Source of the DNA: Omphiscola glabra
Lineage: Eukaryota > Mollusca > Gastropoda > Lymnaeidae
Assembly: GCA_964017045.1 (NCBI GenBank)
Contig: OZ024808.1
Location: 3,249,666-3,313,665 of the forward strand
DNA length: 64,000 nt
Direction: 5' to 3'
Positions 33,774 through 46,110 of the stretch are shown here, piece after piece. Each line of letters opens with the position of its first letter. Position 1 is the stretch's first letter. The notes under the pieces are model-generated. The model searched no databases and was not told the DNA's origin. It saw only the letters and a program-made list of their open reading frames with translations. Made by a program: the position numbers and the translations under genes.

Positions 33774-35836
33774 TTATATCCCTAAAGACGCCAATATCCT
33801 TCTGGGTGGGGCGAAAGTCCGGCGCGCGTGGAGTGCTTGTTTATTATCTACCAGGATGACATCACCTTTCTGCCACGTGATGTCCACAGCAAGGTCGTCC
33901 AAGGTTTTCTCAAGGTCGTCCATGATCTCTGATGGCATGGGCGTCCCATCGGAGAAGGTGATGGCTTGCTTTGAGGAGTTTCGGCTGTCTTGCCAACCTC
34001 TGTAGGCAGCAATGATGGAGTTGAACCAAATCTGTTAGAGGAAGGGAGACAATGGTCAGATGGTTTTGTACAGTGGAAAAACTGGACAACATCGTCATTA
34101 CTGGTAGGGGCTAGCCTTGGACTTACCCACCGCCCCACTCTAAGTGTCACCACTGATACTAATATGTATTTAAATAGTTCTACCTTCTTTCCGGTACGTT
34201 CATTCTGTTTGATGGCAGGCAGTACTGCCGTGACCGTCTTGAGACACCCGCCGGGAAGCCATTCAAAGAACGTCCCCTGTTCCCGGCACCTCGCCTCCGC
34301 TACGCTCTTGTCGTCCGTCAGAAAAGTGGACTTCCAACCTCGACCAATGGCGGAGCTGGGGTCGTCTTCCTCGGGCAGAACCCTGGTGTACTGGACTTGC
34401 TTCTGTTCCAGGTCTCTGTACGGTTGGCAAGAAAGATTGGTTCAGGATTATGGTTAGTGGAGTTGGCAAAAGGAACATTTCTATAAATATCTAACCATGA
34501 TTATATACAGGCTATTCTATATATGTTATGTTCTGTTGTTCGTCTTGACTAGGACCATCCAGTCATCCGGTTTGGGGGGGGGGGGGGGTTACGGTGGGTT
34601 CGTAGGTGGCTTGAGTATATATATATATATGATGGTAAAGTGGTGGTGGCTGAAATAGGCCTACACTAATGCCATAACACCATATCTTGGTCAAGCTACA
34701 TATTTAGTATTTAGAGCTAGTAGTTTATATGTGCGCCGGCTTACCAGTCTCCACAACAACTAAAAACCTCTCATTTATGACATACAACTAAAAACCTCTC
34801 ATTTATGACATACAACTAAAAACCTCTCATTTATGACATACAACTAAAAACCTCTCATTTATGACATACAACTAAAAACCTCTCATTTATGACATACAAC
34901 TAAAAACCTCTCATTAATGTCATACAGCTAAAACATCTCATTTCAGTAAAGTCGGAAACTTACGTGACAAATTGGGGATGCTTTTCTAGCATGACATTAT
35001 ATACGAGGTGGGACAGTGCCAGTGGGGTTTGGCCACCGCTAGCCGGCGCCACATCACAGAAGAAGAAGAGGATGCTGGGAGACGTCGGCACTTGCGCCAT
35101 CTCGTGATGAAAGGGAATCTTTTGATCGGGTGGAGCCTAAAGAAAAAGAATTCTTGGGATAGGAAAAAAGTTAGAACACCTAGTACTGTGGGTACACAAC
35201 GCATCTCTTCAACTTAACATATCTATATTTAACATATGAAGACCTTAGTGCTAAAAGTACTTAAGTCACAAAATGCACATTTTGAGATAATCAAGTTCAA
35301 ATATACTTTTCGTCTATAAAATGTGACTATTTTCATTTTTTTCCCTTGTTTAATTAAGGGCCTAATGCACATTTTAATGTCTTCAAATTTCTGCAGTAAC
35401 GAATGGCTAAACTGGGTAAGAAAAGATCACAGTTTAGATTGATTTTGACAAAAATGTGACTTAAGTACTTTTAGCACTAAGGTCTTCATAGATCAAAACT
35501 CACTTCATTGGCGGTGAAGACCTTGGTTGTTATTTGTGTTCTTGGGGCAGCTCCACCGACATAAGGCAGTGGCTCAACCCCGTATGACGTCACAAAGCCG
35601 TCAAAGTCTGGCGCGTCATTTAACGGAAATCCCCTGAACAAAACAGCACCATACTTGAGCAGCTGTTGACCTATGAACTCTCTCCGCCATTCCAACCAAT
35701 CAAAAGCGTCTTGTGCCGTTTCAATTTTTCTATCGCTGTCGGGGTTGGGGGTCAAGACGAGGGGGAATACTTTCTGGTCGAATTCCTTTTGTTCTGGGAT
35801 GCGAACTTCTTTTACCTGGTCAGCGTGCTGGCTCAT
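33774..35836 (-). CDS. TauD/TfdA-type Fe(II)/2-oxoglutarate dioxygenase, copy 1
   Basis: Four exons on the minus strand: 35836-35504, 35136-34964, 34415-34184, 34031-33774. GT-AG junctions and phases fit; 331 residues plus TAA. It matches the clavaminate-synthase-like branch (At3g21360 type, about 330 residues). Exon 1 has YGAVLFRGFPLND and YVGGAAPR; exon 2 has PFHHEMAQVPTSPS with the iron ligands His121 and Glu123; exon 4 has DNKQALHARRTFAPPRRILA with the third ligand His314 and an arginine (323/324) for 2-oxoglutarate. Expected reaction: oxidation of an unknown small substrate with O2 and 2-oxoglutarate. No signal peptide is seen. The start is the first in-frame ATG before the conserved part. 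The gene is convergent with PKN. A MITE lies in intron 1. Confidence 0.92.
34755..34935. repeat. 28-bp minisatellite, copy 1
   Basis: Six copies of ACAACTAAAAACCTCTCATT plus TATGACAT, in intron 2 of the dioxygenase gene. Confidence 0.9.
35237..35488. mobile_element. MITE with perfect 34-bp inverted ends, copy 1
   Basis: A 252-bp element in dioxygenase intron 1, bounded by TA. It starts TGAAGACCTTAGTGCTAAAA and ends with the exact inverse; identity of the two ends runs 34 bp. The interior is AT-rich with no ORF. It fits a non-autonomous Tc1/mariner-like element. Confidence 0.75.
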
Positions 35837-37732
35837 CTTGATGCAGTCGTCCGTCTGCTTTCAGAATAGAAGAGATTTTGATATAAAATAGGCACTAGGT
35901 AGAGAGTAACTGAACCGACCTAAAATCAACTTAAAATGTAGACCTACCTCGTCACTTGCTACCGGTATCAGAATTGCTACCTGTCGATTACTGCTAGATG
36001 TGCTACCTGGTCAGCTTCTGGTAGTTGTGCTACCTGGTCGATTACTGCTAGTTCTGTTACACTTTCAGCTTCTGCTAGGTGTGCTACCTGGTCGGTTACT
36101 GCTAGGTGTGCTACCTAGTCGGTTACTACTAGGACTAGATGTGCTACCTGATCGGTGACCGCTAGATGTGTAATCCGTGTACCATTTACATGAGTGTAAT
36201 TATGAGATTACAGAGCTGGAGCTTGTTAACCCAAAAGTAGGACTAAAAGTAGAGACAAGTTTTTAAGGTCAAGGACGGATCTATGGCGTCTTATACATTC
36301 ATATTTGTCATCATTGTGAAAGTGGAGTTTCATTGTTTCCGTTTCTATCTCACTCTCTCCCACGTTTTTTCTTCTTCTTCTTCTCTCTCTCTCTCTCTCT
36401 CTCTCCCAGCTCTCCCTCACACACACTTTAAACAGTGTTGCAATGAACGTGGTTCAAACTGCCAAATATGTTCATGTTAATAAGGGTAGAGAGGCTGCAA
36501 CTGCAATCAGGTTTAGGTAGAAAGACGCATGTGAAACAAGGTATGGGAAACAATATATGGGAAACAAGGTATGGGAAACAAGGTGTGGGAAACAAGATAT
36601 GGGAAACAAGGTATGGGAAACAAGGTGTGGGAAACAAGATATGGGAAACAAGGTTTGGGAAACAAGGTATTGGAAACAAGGTTTGGGAAACAAGATATGG
36701 GGAAAAAAGGTTTGGGAAACAAGGTACGGGAAACAAGGTATGGAAAACAAGGTATGGGAAACAAGGTATGGGAAACAAGATTTGGGAAACAAGGTATGGG
36801 ATCACCTGAAAAAGGACATTCCTCTTTTTGTCCGATCTGACACAACACATCAGCAAAGTGTTTTAAAAAATAAAATATTTTGTGTTATTCGTTGTTTGTT
36901 CGCCTCAGAAGACATCTTGCCGACACATCCGTTGTTTTGTTGCGTCCTCTTTTGTTTCATGTTTTCCCATGCCTTGTAACACAGATCTCCCAATATTTTC
37001 AAACGGTTTGCTCTAATTTAAGAGCCCCTTTTTAGACTGTAGATGGAGACTAGGTCCTTCAAAATGTTTATCTCCTTTCTCCACTTTTGAGCCAAAATTT
37101 GCCGCCTCATAAAGTGCGTCAGTCTAATTTTGGGCAATTTTACCCCCTCCCACCCCCCGTCACAAATATCAGACACCCCAACCTCAAAGTACGTCACAAT
37201 TTCGAACGACAAATTGTTCAAAAGTTGAAATTTAATAATAAATTTATAAAAGTGACTTCTTCTGTCAGAATACATCCATCACAAAAGAAATTTTAATATC
37301 ACTGTCAATTTCAGGTATTGTATGTTATGATATTTTGTTTTTAACGTGTGACGTCAAACAATATTTTTACCTATCGTGTTTCAAGACACGACCTACTAGA
37401 ACTCACTCTAGTGGGTCGTGTTCAAGCTGCCCCACTTTCTTAGAGCCCCCACCCATACACCCGCCGGAGCTTGACGTACTTTATGGACAGCCACAAAGAA
37501 TACATTTAGCTAACGGTATACATTGAAAGTCAAAACAAGCAAAACATGAGTGAGTCAGATTTCAAGCTTATGTCGTCCTCCACCATTCTCTTCATTTGTG
37601 GAGACGCCCATGTGATACGGGATACGTGTTTGGTTACTTTAACTTTTATTCATATTCGAACTTTGGTCACATATGAAACAATAAAAAAAACTAGATTAAC
37701 TAGGGAGGACTTATCTTGCCTGGACCTCGACC
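35837..37732. other. Upstream region of dioxygenase copy 1
   Basis: No coding exon recognised. It holds a degenerate repeat (about 35945-36160, GTGCTACCTGGTCGGTTACT), a CT microsatellite (about 36383-36406), a 14-bp minisatellite (about 36535-36800, GGGAAACAAGGTAT) and a stretch at about 37080-37220 with CCCCTCCCACCCCCCGTCAC that looks like an interspersed repeat. The 14-bp array yields several long false frames on both strands. Confidence 0.7.
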
Positions 37733-38715
37733 TCCTTAGTTCAATGTCATCTGTATTTCCTTAGTTCAATGTCATCTTTATTTCCTTAGTTCAATGTCAT
37801 CTGTATTTCCTTAGTTCAATGTCATCTGTATTTCCTTAGTTCAATGTCATCTGTATTTCCTTAGTTCAATGTCATCTGTATTTCCTTAGTTCAATGTCAT
37901 CTGTATTTCCTTAGTTCAATGTCATCTGTATTTCCTTAGTTCAATGTCATCTTTATTTCCTTAGTTCAATGTCATCTGTATTTCCTTAGTTCAATGTCAT
38001 CTTTATTTCCTTAGTTCAATGTCATCTTTATTTCCTTAGTTCAATGTCATCTGTATTTCCTTAGTTCAATGTCATCTTTATTTCCTTAGTTCAATGTCAT
38101 CTTTATTTCCTTAGTTCAATGTCATCTGTATTTCCTTAGTTCAATGTCATCTTTATTTCCTTAGTTCAATGTCATCTTTATTTCCTTAGTTCAATGTCAT
38201 CTGTATTTCCTTAGTTCAATGTCATCTTTATTTCCTTAGTTCAATGTCATCTTTATTTCCTTAGTTCAATGTCATCTTTATTTCCTTAGTTCAATGTCAT
38301 CTGTATTTCCTTAGTTCAATGTCATCTTTATTTCCTTAGTTCAATGTCATCTGTATTTCCTTAGTGCAATGTCATCTTTATTTCCTTAGTTCAATGTCAT
38401 CTTTATTTCCTTAGTTCAATGTCATCTGTATTTCCTTAGTTCAATGTCATCTTTATTTCCTTAGTTCAATGTCATCTTTATTTCCTTAGTTCAATGTCAT
38501 CTGTATTTCCTTAGTTCAATGTCATCTTTATTTCCTTAGTTCAATGTCATCTGTATTTCCTTAGTTCAATGTCATCTTTATTTCCTTAGTTCAATGTCAT
38601 CTGTATTTCCTTAGTTCAATGTCATCTTTATTTCCTTAGTTCAATGTCATCTGTATTTCCTTAGTTCAATGTCATCTTTATTTCCTTAGTTCAATGTCAT
38701 CTTTATTTCCTTAGC
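37733..38715. repeat. 25-bp minisatellite, array 2
   Basis: Same unit and same variant order as array 1 from its second unit onward, starting exactly at the duplication junction. Confidence 0.95.
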
Positions 38716-38753
38716 ACAATATCCCCTTCCTTTTAAATAGAACAATATCCCCT

Positions 38754-40815
38754 TTATATCCCTAAAGACGCCAATATCCTTCTGGGTGGGGCGAAAGTCC
38801 GGCGCGCGTGGAGTGCTTGTTTATTATCTACCAGGATGACATCACCTTTCTGCCACGTGATGTCCACAGCAAGGTCGTCCAAGGTTTTCTCAAGGTCGTC
38901 CATGATCTCTGATGGCATGGGCGTCCCATCGGAGAAGGTGATGGCTTGCTTTGAGGAGTTTCGGCTGTCTTGCCAACCTCTGTAGGCAGCAATGATGGAG
39001 TTGAACCAAATCTGTTAGAGGAAGGGAGACAATGGTCAGATGGTTTTGTACAGTGGAAAAACTGGACAACATCGTCATTACTGGTAGGGGCTAGCCTTGG
39101 ACTTACCCACCGCCCCACTCTAAGTGTCACCACTGATACTAATATGTATTTAAATAGTTCTACCTTCTTTCCGGTACGTTCATTCTGTTTGATGGCAGGC
39201 AGTACTGCCGTGACCGTCTTGAGACACCCGCCGGGAAGCCATTCAAAGAACGTCCCCTGTTCCCGGCACCTCGCCTCCGCTACGCTCTTGTCGTCCGTCA
39301 GAAAAGTGGACTTCCAACCTCGACCAATGGCGGAGCTGGGGTCGTCTTCCTCGGGCAGAACCCTGGTGTACTGGACTTGCTTCTGTTCCAGGTCTCTGTA
39401 CGGTTGGCAAGAAAGATTGGTTCAGGATTATGGTTAGTGGAGTTGGCAAAAGGAACATTTCTATAAATATCTAACCATGATTATATACAGGCTATTCTAT
39501 ATATGTTATGTTCTGTTGTTCGTCTTGACTAGGACCATCCAGTCATCCGGTTTGGGGGGGGGGGGGGTTACGGTGGGTTCGTAGGTGGCTTGAGTATATA
39601 TATATATATGATGGTAAAGTGGTGGTGGCTGAAATAGGCCTACACTAATGCCATAACACCATATCTTGGTCAAGCTACATATTTAGTATTTAGAGCTAGT
39701 AGTTTATATGTGCGCCGGCTTACCAGTCTCCACAACAACTAAAAACCTCTCATTTATGACATACAACTAAAAACCTCTCATTTATGACATACAACTAAAA
39801 ACCTCTCATTTATGACATACAACTAAAAACCTCTCATTTATGACATACAACTAAAAACCTCTCATTTATGACATACAACTAAAAACCTCTCATTAATGTC
39901 ATACAGCTAAAACATCTCATTTCAGTAAAGTCGGAAACTTACGTGACAAATTGGGGATGCTTTTCTAGCATGACATTATATACGAGGTGGGACAGTGCCA
40001 GTGGGGTTTGGCCACCGCTAGCCGGCGCCACATCACAGAAGAAGAAGAGGATGCTGGGAGACGTCGGCACTTGCGCCATCTCGTGATGAAAGGGAATCTT
40101 TTGATCGGGTGGAGCCTAAAGAAAAAGAATTCTTGGGATAGGAAAAAAGTTAGAACACCTAGTACTGTGGGTACACAACGCATCTCTTCAACTTAACATA
40201 TCTATATTTAACATATGAAGACCTTAGTGCTAAAAGTACTTAAGTCACAAGATGCACTTTTTGAGATAATCAAGTTCAAATATACTTTTCGTCTATAAAA
40301 TGTGACTATTTTCATTTTTTTCCCTTGTTTAATTAAGGGCCTAATGCACATTTTAATGTCTTCAAATTTCTGCAGTAACGAATGGCTAAACTGGGTAAGA
40401 AAAGATCACAGTTTAGATTGATTTTGACAAAAATGTGACTTAAGTACTTTTAGCACTAAGGTCTTCATAGATCAAAACTCACTTCATTGGCGGTGAAGAC
40501 CTTGGTTGTTATTTGTGTTCTTGGGGCAGCTCCACCGACATAAGGCAGTGGCTCAACCCCGTATGACGTCACAAAGCCGTCAAAGTCTGGCGCGTCATTT
40601 AACGGAAATCCCCTGAACAAAACAGCACCATACTTGAGCAGCTGTTGACCTATGAACTCTCTCCGCCATTCCAACCAATCAAAAGCGTCTTGTGCCGTTT
40701 CAATTTTTCTATCGCTGTCGGGGTTGGGGGTCAAGACGAGGGGGAATACTTTCTGGTCGAATTCCTTTTGTTCTGGGATGCGAACTTCTTTTACCTGGTC
40801 AGCGTGCTGGCTCAT
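38754..40815 (-). CDS. TauD/TfdA-type Fe(II)/2-oxoglutarate dioxygenase, copy 2
   Basis: Exons 40815-40483, 40115-39943, 39395-39164 and 39011-38754. As far as I can see the coding sequence is identical to copy 1, with the same iron ligands, splice sites and TAA, so nothing marks it as a pseudogene. Both copies have the full 1.9 kb upstream region and could both be expressed. If the duplication is an assembly artefact, only one of the two exists. Confidence 0.88.
39734..39914. repeat. 28-bp minisatellite, copy 2
   Basis: Duplicate of the array at 34755-34935. Confidence 0.9.
40216..40467. mobile_element. MITE with perfect 34-bp inverted ends, copy 2
   Basis: Duplicate of 35237-35488 carried by the 4.98-kb block. 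It differs by a few bases just inside the left inverted end (about 40251-40259). Confidence 0.75.
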
Positions 40816-42714
40816 CTTGATGCAGTCGTCCGTCTGCTTTCAGAATAGAAGAGATTTTGATATAAAATAGGCACTAGGTAGAGAGTAAACTGAACCGACC
40901 TAAAATCAACTTAAAATGTAGACCTACCTCGTCACTTGCTACCGGTATCAGAATTGCTACCTGTCGATTACTGCTAGATGTGCTACCTGGTCAGCTTCTG
41001 GTAGTTGTGCTACCTGGTCGATTTCTGCTAGTTCTGTTACACTTTCAGCTTCTGCTAGGTGTGCTACCTGGTCGGTTACTGCTAGGTGTGCTACCTAGTC
41101 GGTTACTACTAGGACTAGATGTGCTACCTGATCGGTGACCGCTAGATGTGTAATCCGTGTACCATTTACATGAGTGTAATTATGAGATTACAGAGCTGGA
41201 GCTTGTTAACCCAAAAGTAGGACTAAAAGTAGAGACAAGTTTTTAAGGTCAAGGACGGATCTATGGCGTCTTATACATTCATATTTGTCATCATTGTGAA
41301 AGTGGAGTTTCATTGTTTCCGTTTCTATCTCACTCTCTCCCACGTTTTTTCTTCTTCTTCTTCTCTCTCTCTCTCTCTCTCTCTCTCCCAGCTCTCCCTC
41401 ACACACACTTTAAACAGTGTTGCAATGAACGTGGTTCAAACTGCCAAATATGTTCATGTTAATAAGGGTAGAGAGGCTGCAACTGCAATCAGGTTTAGGT
41501 AGAAAGACGCATGTGAAACAAGGTATGGGAAACAATATATGGGAAACAAGGTATGGGAAACAAGGTGTGGGAAACAAGATATGGGAAACAAGGTATGGGA
41601 AACAAGGTGTGGGAAACAAGATATGGGAAACAAGGTTTGGGAAACAAGGTATTGGAAACAAGGTTTGGGAAACAAGATATGGGGAAAAAAGGTTTGGGAA
41701 ACAAGGTACGGGAAACAAGGTATGGAAAACAAGGTATGGGAAACAAGGTATGGGAAACAAGATTTGGGAAACAAGGTATGGGATCACCTGAAAAAGGACA
41801 TTCCTCTTTTTGTCCGATCTGACACAACACATCAGCAAAGTGTTTTAAAAAATAAAATATTTTGTGTTATTCGTTGTTTGTTCGCCTCAGAAGACATCTT
41901 GCCGACACATCCGTTGTTTTGTTGCGTCCTCTTTTGTTTCATGTTTTCCCATGCCTTGTAACACAGATCTCCCAATATTTTCAAACGGTTTGCTCTAATT
42001 TAAGAGCCCCTTTTTAGACTGTAGATGGAGACTAGGTCCTTCAAAATGTTTATCTCCTTTCTCCACTTTTGAGCCAAAATTTGCCGCCTCATAAAGTGCG
42101 TCAGTCTAATTTTGGGCAATTTTACCCCCTCCCACCCCCCGTCACAAATATCAGACACCCCAACCTCAAAGTACGTCACAATTTCGAACGACAAATTGTT
42201 CAAAAGTTGAAATTTAATAATAAATTTATAAAAGTGACTTCTTCTGTCAGAATACATCCATCACAAAAGAAATTTTAATATCACTGTCAATTTCAGGTAT
42301 TGTATGTTATGATATTTTGTTTTTAACGTGTGACGTCAAACAATATTTTTACCTATCGTGTTTCAAGACACGACCTACTAGAACTCACTCTAGTGGGTCG
42401 TGTTCAAGCTGCCCCACTTTCTTAGAGCCCCCACCCATACACCCGCCGGAGCTTGACGTACTTTATGGACAGCCACAAAGAATACATTTAGCTAACGGTA
42501 TACATTGAAAGTCAAAACAAGCAAAACATGAGTGAGTCAGATTTCAAGCTTATGTCGTCCTCCACCATTCTCTTCATTTGTGGAGACGCCCATGTGATAC
42601 GGGATACGTGTTTGGTTACTTTAACTTTTATTCATATTCGAACTTTGGTCACATATGAAACAATAAAAAAAACTAGATTAACTAGGGAGGACTTATCTTG
42701 CCTGGACCTCGACC
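40816..42714. other. Upstream region of dioxygenase copy 2
   Basis: Same content as 35837-37732: degenerate repeat, CT microsatellite two bases longer, 14-bp minisatellite (about 41517-41782) and the interspersed-repeat-like stretch. No coding exon seen. Confidence 0.7.
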
Positions 42715-42737
42715 GTTTGTCTCTGAAATGGTGAAAT

Positions 42738-43000
42738 AGAACGCAATATAATATTCTTAACTCTAACATATAGAACACACTTTATTAGGTTTAACTCAAA
42801 CATATAGAACACACTATATTAGGTTTAACTCAAACATATAGAACACACTGTATTAGGTTTAACTCAAACATATAGAAAAACATATATTAGGTTTAACTCA
42901 AACATATAGAACACACTATATTAGGTTTAACTCAAACATATAGAACACACTATATTAGGTTTAACTCAAACATATAGAACGCACTATATTAGGTTTAGTT
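42738..43000. repeat. 34-bp minisatellite
   Basis: About seven and a half copies of a unit with AACTCAAACATATAGAACAC and ACTATATTAGGTTT, starting just after the duplication ends. Confidence 0.9.
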
Positions 43001-46000
43001 ACACAAGACACGAATGATGTCCATTATAATTGGCATATTAAAATGGAATAAATTACATAAAGCATTCGCCATTGCAAGAGTTGAAAATTTGGCAGATCAA
43101 TGTGACATTATTATTTATCATTCTTGTATGTATTTGTGTGTGTATGTGGGGGTGAATAATTTTTGACATAGTTGGAAACTCTGACCGTTGAAATAATTAA
43201 TGGATGGTTCCTTATAAGAGAAAAGAAAAAGAAAATTTTTGTTTTTTATTTTTCCGTGATAATTTGTAAAATTTAAAAAAAACAGTGTTTATATTATAAA
43301 TTATAGGCTATGTTAAGTTCTGCACATGCATTAAATAATTTCTTTATAACCTTAACAAATTAATACATTAATTTTAGTTTTTATAAAACATCGCTTTTGT
43401 CACAGGCTTTTGTTGTTGGGGGGGGGGGGGGGGGGAGGGGGGGAGGGGGGGGGGAAAGAGAGAAAACACTTCATACCTGACAATGAGATATTGTACTCAG
43501 TTATAGTACCTAATAGCAATGCTTTTAACAGTTGAAGCACTGTCAAAGTTTAAATTTGCGTGGGCGTGGGAACGGATATATTTTTATCGAGCCCTGCTAA
43601 TAAATAAATCATGTTCACTCTACTTGTAACAATTTTATCGTATACCGTATTGTCATTGTGGTGTTTTTATACGCCTACTTAAAAATAATGATTAAAATAT
43701 TAAAAATCATATTTAAATACTATTACTAAGCTTTCTTTCTTTATTACTTTCTTCTTAAACTAATAAAATATAAAATTACTATTTAAAAAAGTATTTTGAT
43801 GACAGAACTAAGATAAACTTGATGCGGGGTGATAACTGGTAACAAGGTACAAATTAAAGTTGAGCTTTTTTGCGAATGAGCTTTCCCACTATCTTCGTAC
43901 CTCCGTCTGCTCTCCAAAAGTACACAAATACTATCGACGTCACAATAGTTCTGTGTGTGGGAAACATATTTGTAAATAGTGGTTTTCGAAATCAAAATAT
44001 CAATTTTTCTGGATCATCTTTCGTTTTCTGCAGAAGATATCGATTAGGTAAGTCAAATTATGGCTGTTTAGATATGTAAATTAATGAGTTTACAAAAGCG
44101 CTTCAGTCTACAGTGTTTTCTAATTGCCGCTTCATGTCGCTCCACTAAAACTATAATTTATACTGAACTGTCGTCTGCAGGGTGCGCCGAGTGCAACGTT
44201 TCGTTGGTAGTGTTTGTAATTTTGTAAGCGATAACAGTTTTCAGAAAATTTCGCAATGTAGTACATGCATTTTCCCCACTCCCTTCTCCTCTCTGTAATG
44301 CATGATTCAGTTAGTTTTGATTCGAACTCGGTAAAATTATCGTATTTTATTTGTGACAAATTCTAAACAAATGAAATATCCCAGTGAAAGTGAAATTGCT
44401 ATTAGTGAAACCTTTGGCTTTTAAGTGTTAAAGCACAAATCCTTAGACTTAGTACTTAGGTCCGAAGCAAAGACAAAGCCAAAAGTGATGCTGTTTTCAG
44501 GGAGGATGCTATTTGCAGGTGCAGCTAGAATTATGATGCACAATAATTTGAAAAAAAAAAGTAAAGTTTGTGAAGGCCTTTGGCTTTGCTCTTTCTTTGC
44601 AAATCAAATAATTATCTCATGTCACTTAGGGCTTATAGGGAAATCCCAACACTCAGCTCTTGAGTGATAACACCAAGAGTTGGACCTGAATGATATTTAA
44701 TGTGTAAGTGAAATGATAACTTTCCTGTTCTTCACTGATGATTATTATATTATTTTCATAAACTAAATCTAACGATCGATAAAGCTTGTATTATAATAAA
44801 TTATATGAAATATAAGTATATATTTTTATAAGTGAAATTTCCTGATTCATCTTTTATAAATAGTCAAATTACAAGGTCTAAAAGACATTTTAAAAAGAAA
44901 CTCATCCTTGCTGATAACACAGTCACACACATTGCTGAAAGTGCTTGTATTGTGTATCCCATTTATTTCTATCATTTCGCCACTCCTGGAGAGGAACTAT
45001 GTCTCCAACACAACCCCCCACCCCCACCCCAATTTTAAAAATAAAATTAAGAAACATAATTATCCCAATCTCCCAGAGACAAAAATAAAAAAGTAGAAAG
45101 AAAATTGTATAAAATAAATGCAGAGCTAAAAATCAAAATCTTTTGAATAAAAAACTATAGCCGGAAGTAAACTGGGGGAACCTCCATGACTAAATACCAT
45201 GGAAGACATTGACGTCCTTACCACTGAACCAATCCTAACTTTAAAAACTTTAATATGCACATTGACTATAAGAAGAAAGAAAAAAGAAAATAATAAGTGC
45301 ATACGTTTACATGTATTTATTGTGTACTATAATAGCCACAGAACAATTGTCTAATGAGATTTGATTGCGCTTAAACATTTTGCATGCAATTCATTTACAT
45401 CTAATTGAACATGTACCGTTTTTTATGGCTATTTCATCATGATATTAGAAATACATCAATGGTAGCAGACTGAGTATGGCAGTAAAAGAGTAGTTAAGAA
45501 TAGGGTCTTTGTCACACACGACTCATTTGGTGACAGTGTGGCATGGAATGTGCTATTTGCAGAGAAATACACTATTATGTCCCATAGAAACCCTTGCACA
45601 TTTCTCATTTGGCAGGATTTGTGCTGTTTCAAGGGTTTTTATAATATGAATCCCTGAAAGGGAGCTAACAAGTAAATAATTAAATATGTTGAATATTATC
45701 CCTGACTAAATAGGGTTTAATGGTGGAAATTTGTTAATAAAACATCCAGTCATTCAGATTGGCCAATCTCATCAAATAGCGGAAAGATATTAATAAAACA
45801 TATACGGCCCGTTGGGCTTTTTAATCCGTCCCGCCGAACTCGTCCACGTTATATTATTAACTCTTTCGCTGCTGAGCAACTTACACTGCGTTCATCCGCC
45901 GTTCTCAAAACCGCGGACCAACAATGGTGTTTTGCTGCCTATGAAAGGCCAAATCTTTTCATGTAATCATTTTTACATTTGATATATATTAAATTAACTA

Positions 46001-46110
46001 TATATATATAGTTCACATAAACACACCAATCTCCTATTCTGACCCGGCCCCTCTGTCAAACCATTTAGAAACCATTGTGGCCCGCGAGTCAAAAAGTTTG
46101 CCCACCCCTG
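46001..46110 (-). mobile_element. Terminus of a hAT-like DNA transposon
   Basis: Read on the minus strand this starts CAGGGGTGGGCAAACTTTTT then GACTCGCGGGCCACAATGG, the typical 5' end of many non-autonomous hAT elements (CAGGGG start, 'GGGCAAACTTTTTG'). The flank ACCTAGAC (46111-46118) could be one target copy. No opposite terminus is found. A GGCCCGTTGGGCTTTTTAAT segment near 45806 may be its interior. Confidence 0.55.

Larger units (their letters stand above)
32753..37732. repeat. 4.98-kb tandem duplication, copy 1
   Basis: Matches copy 2 (about 37733-42714) over its whole length at an offset of 4979-4982 bp. I noticed only a handful of differences: G-run length near 34575, a change near 35270, one extra A in copy 2 near 40887, A to T at 41024, CT-run length near 36390, and a base change near 36418. 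The junction joins CCTCGACC to the minisatellite unit. Confidence 0.95.
37733..42714. repeat. 4.98-kb tandem duplication, copy 2
   Basis: Second copy of the block, in direct orientation and directly adjoining copy 1. It ends at CCTCGACC, after which the sequence (GTTTGTCTCTG) is unique. Confidence 0.95.

Noticed and set aside
33990..34457. 155-codon plus-strand frame, repeated at 38970-39437
   Set aside because: It lies opposite dioxygenase exons 3 and 4 and the intron between them; the minus-strand exons have clear homology and splice sites.
36428..36979. Several frames of 89-142 codons on both strands (also at 41410-41961)
   Set aside because: They follow a 14-bp minisatellite that is stop-poor in many frames.
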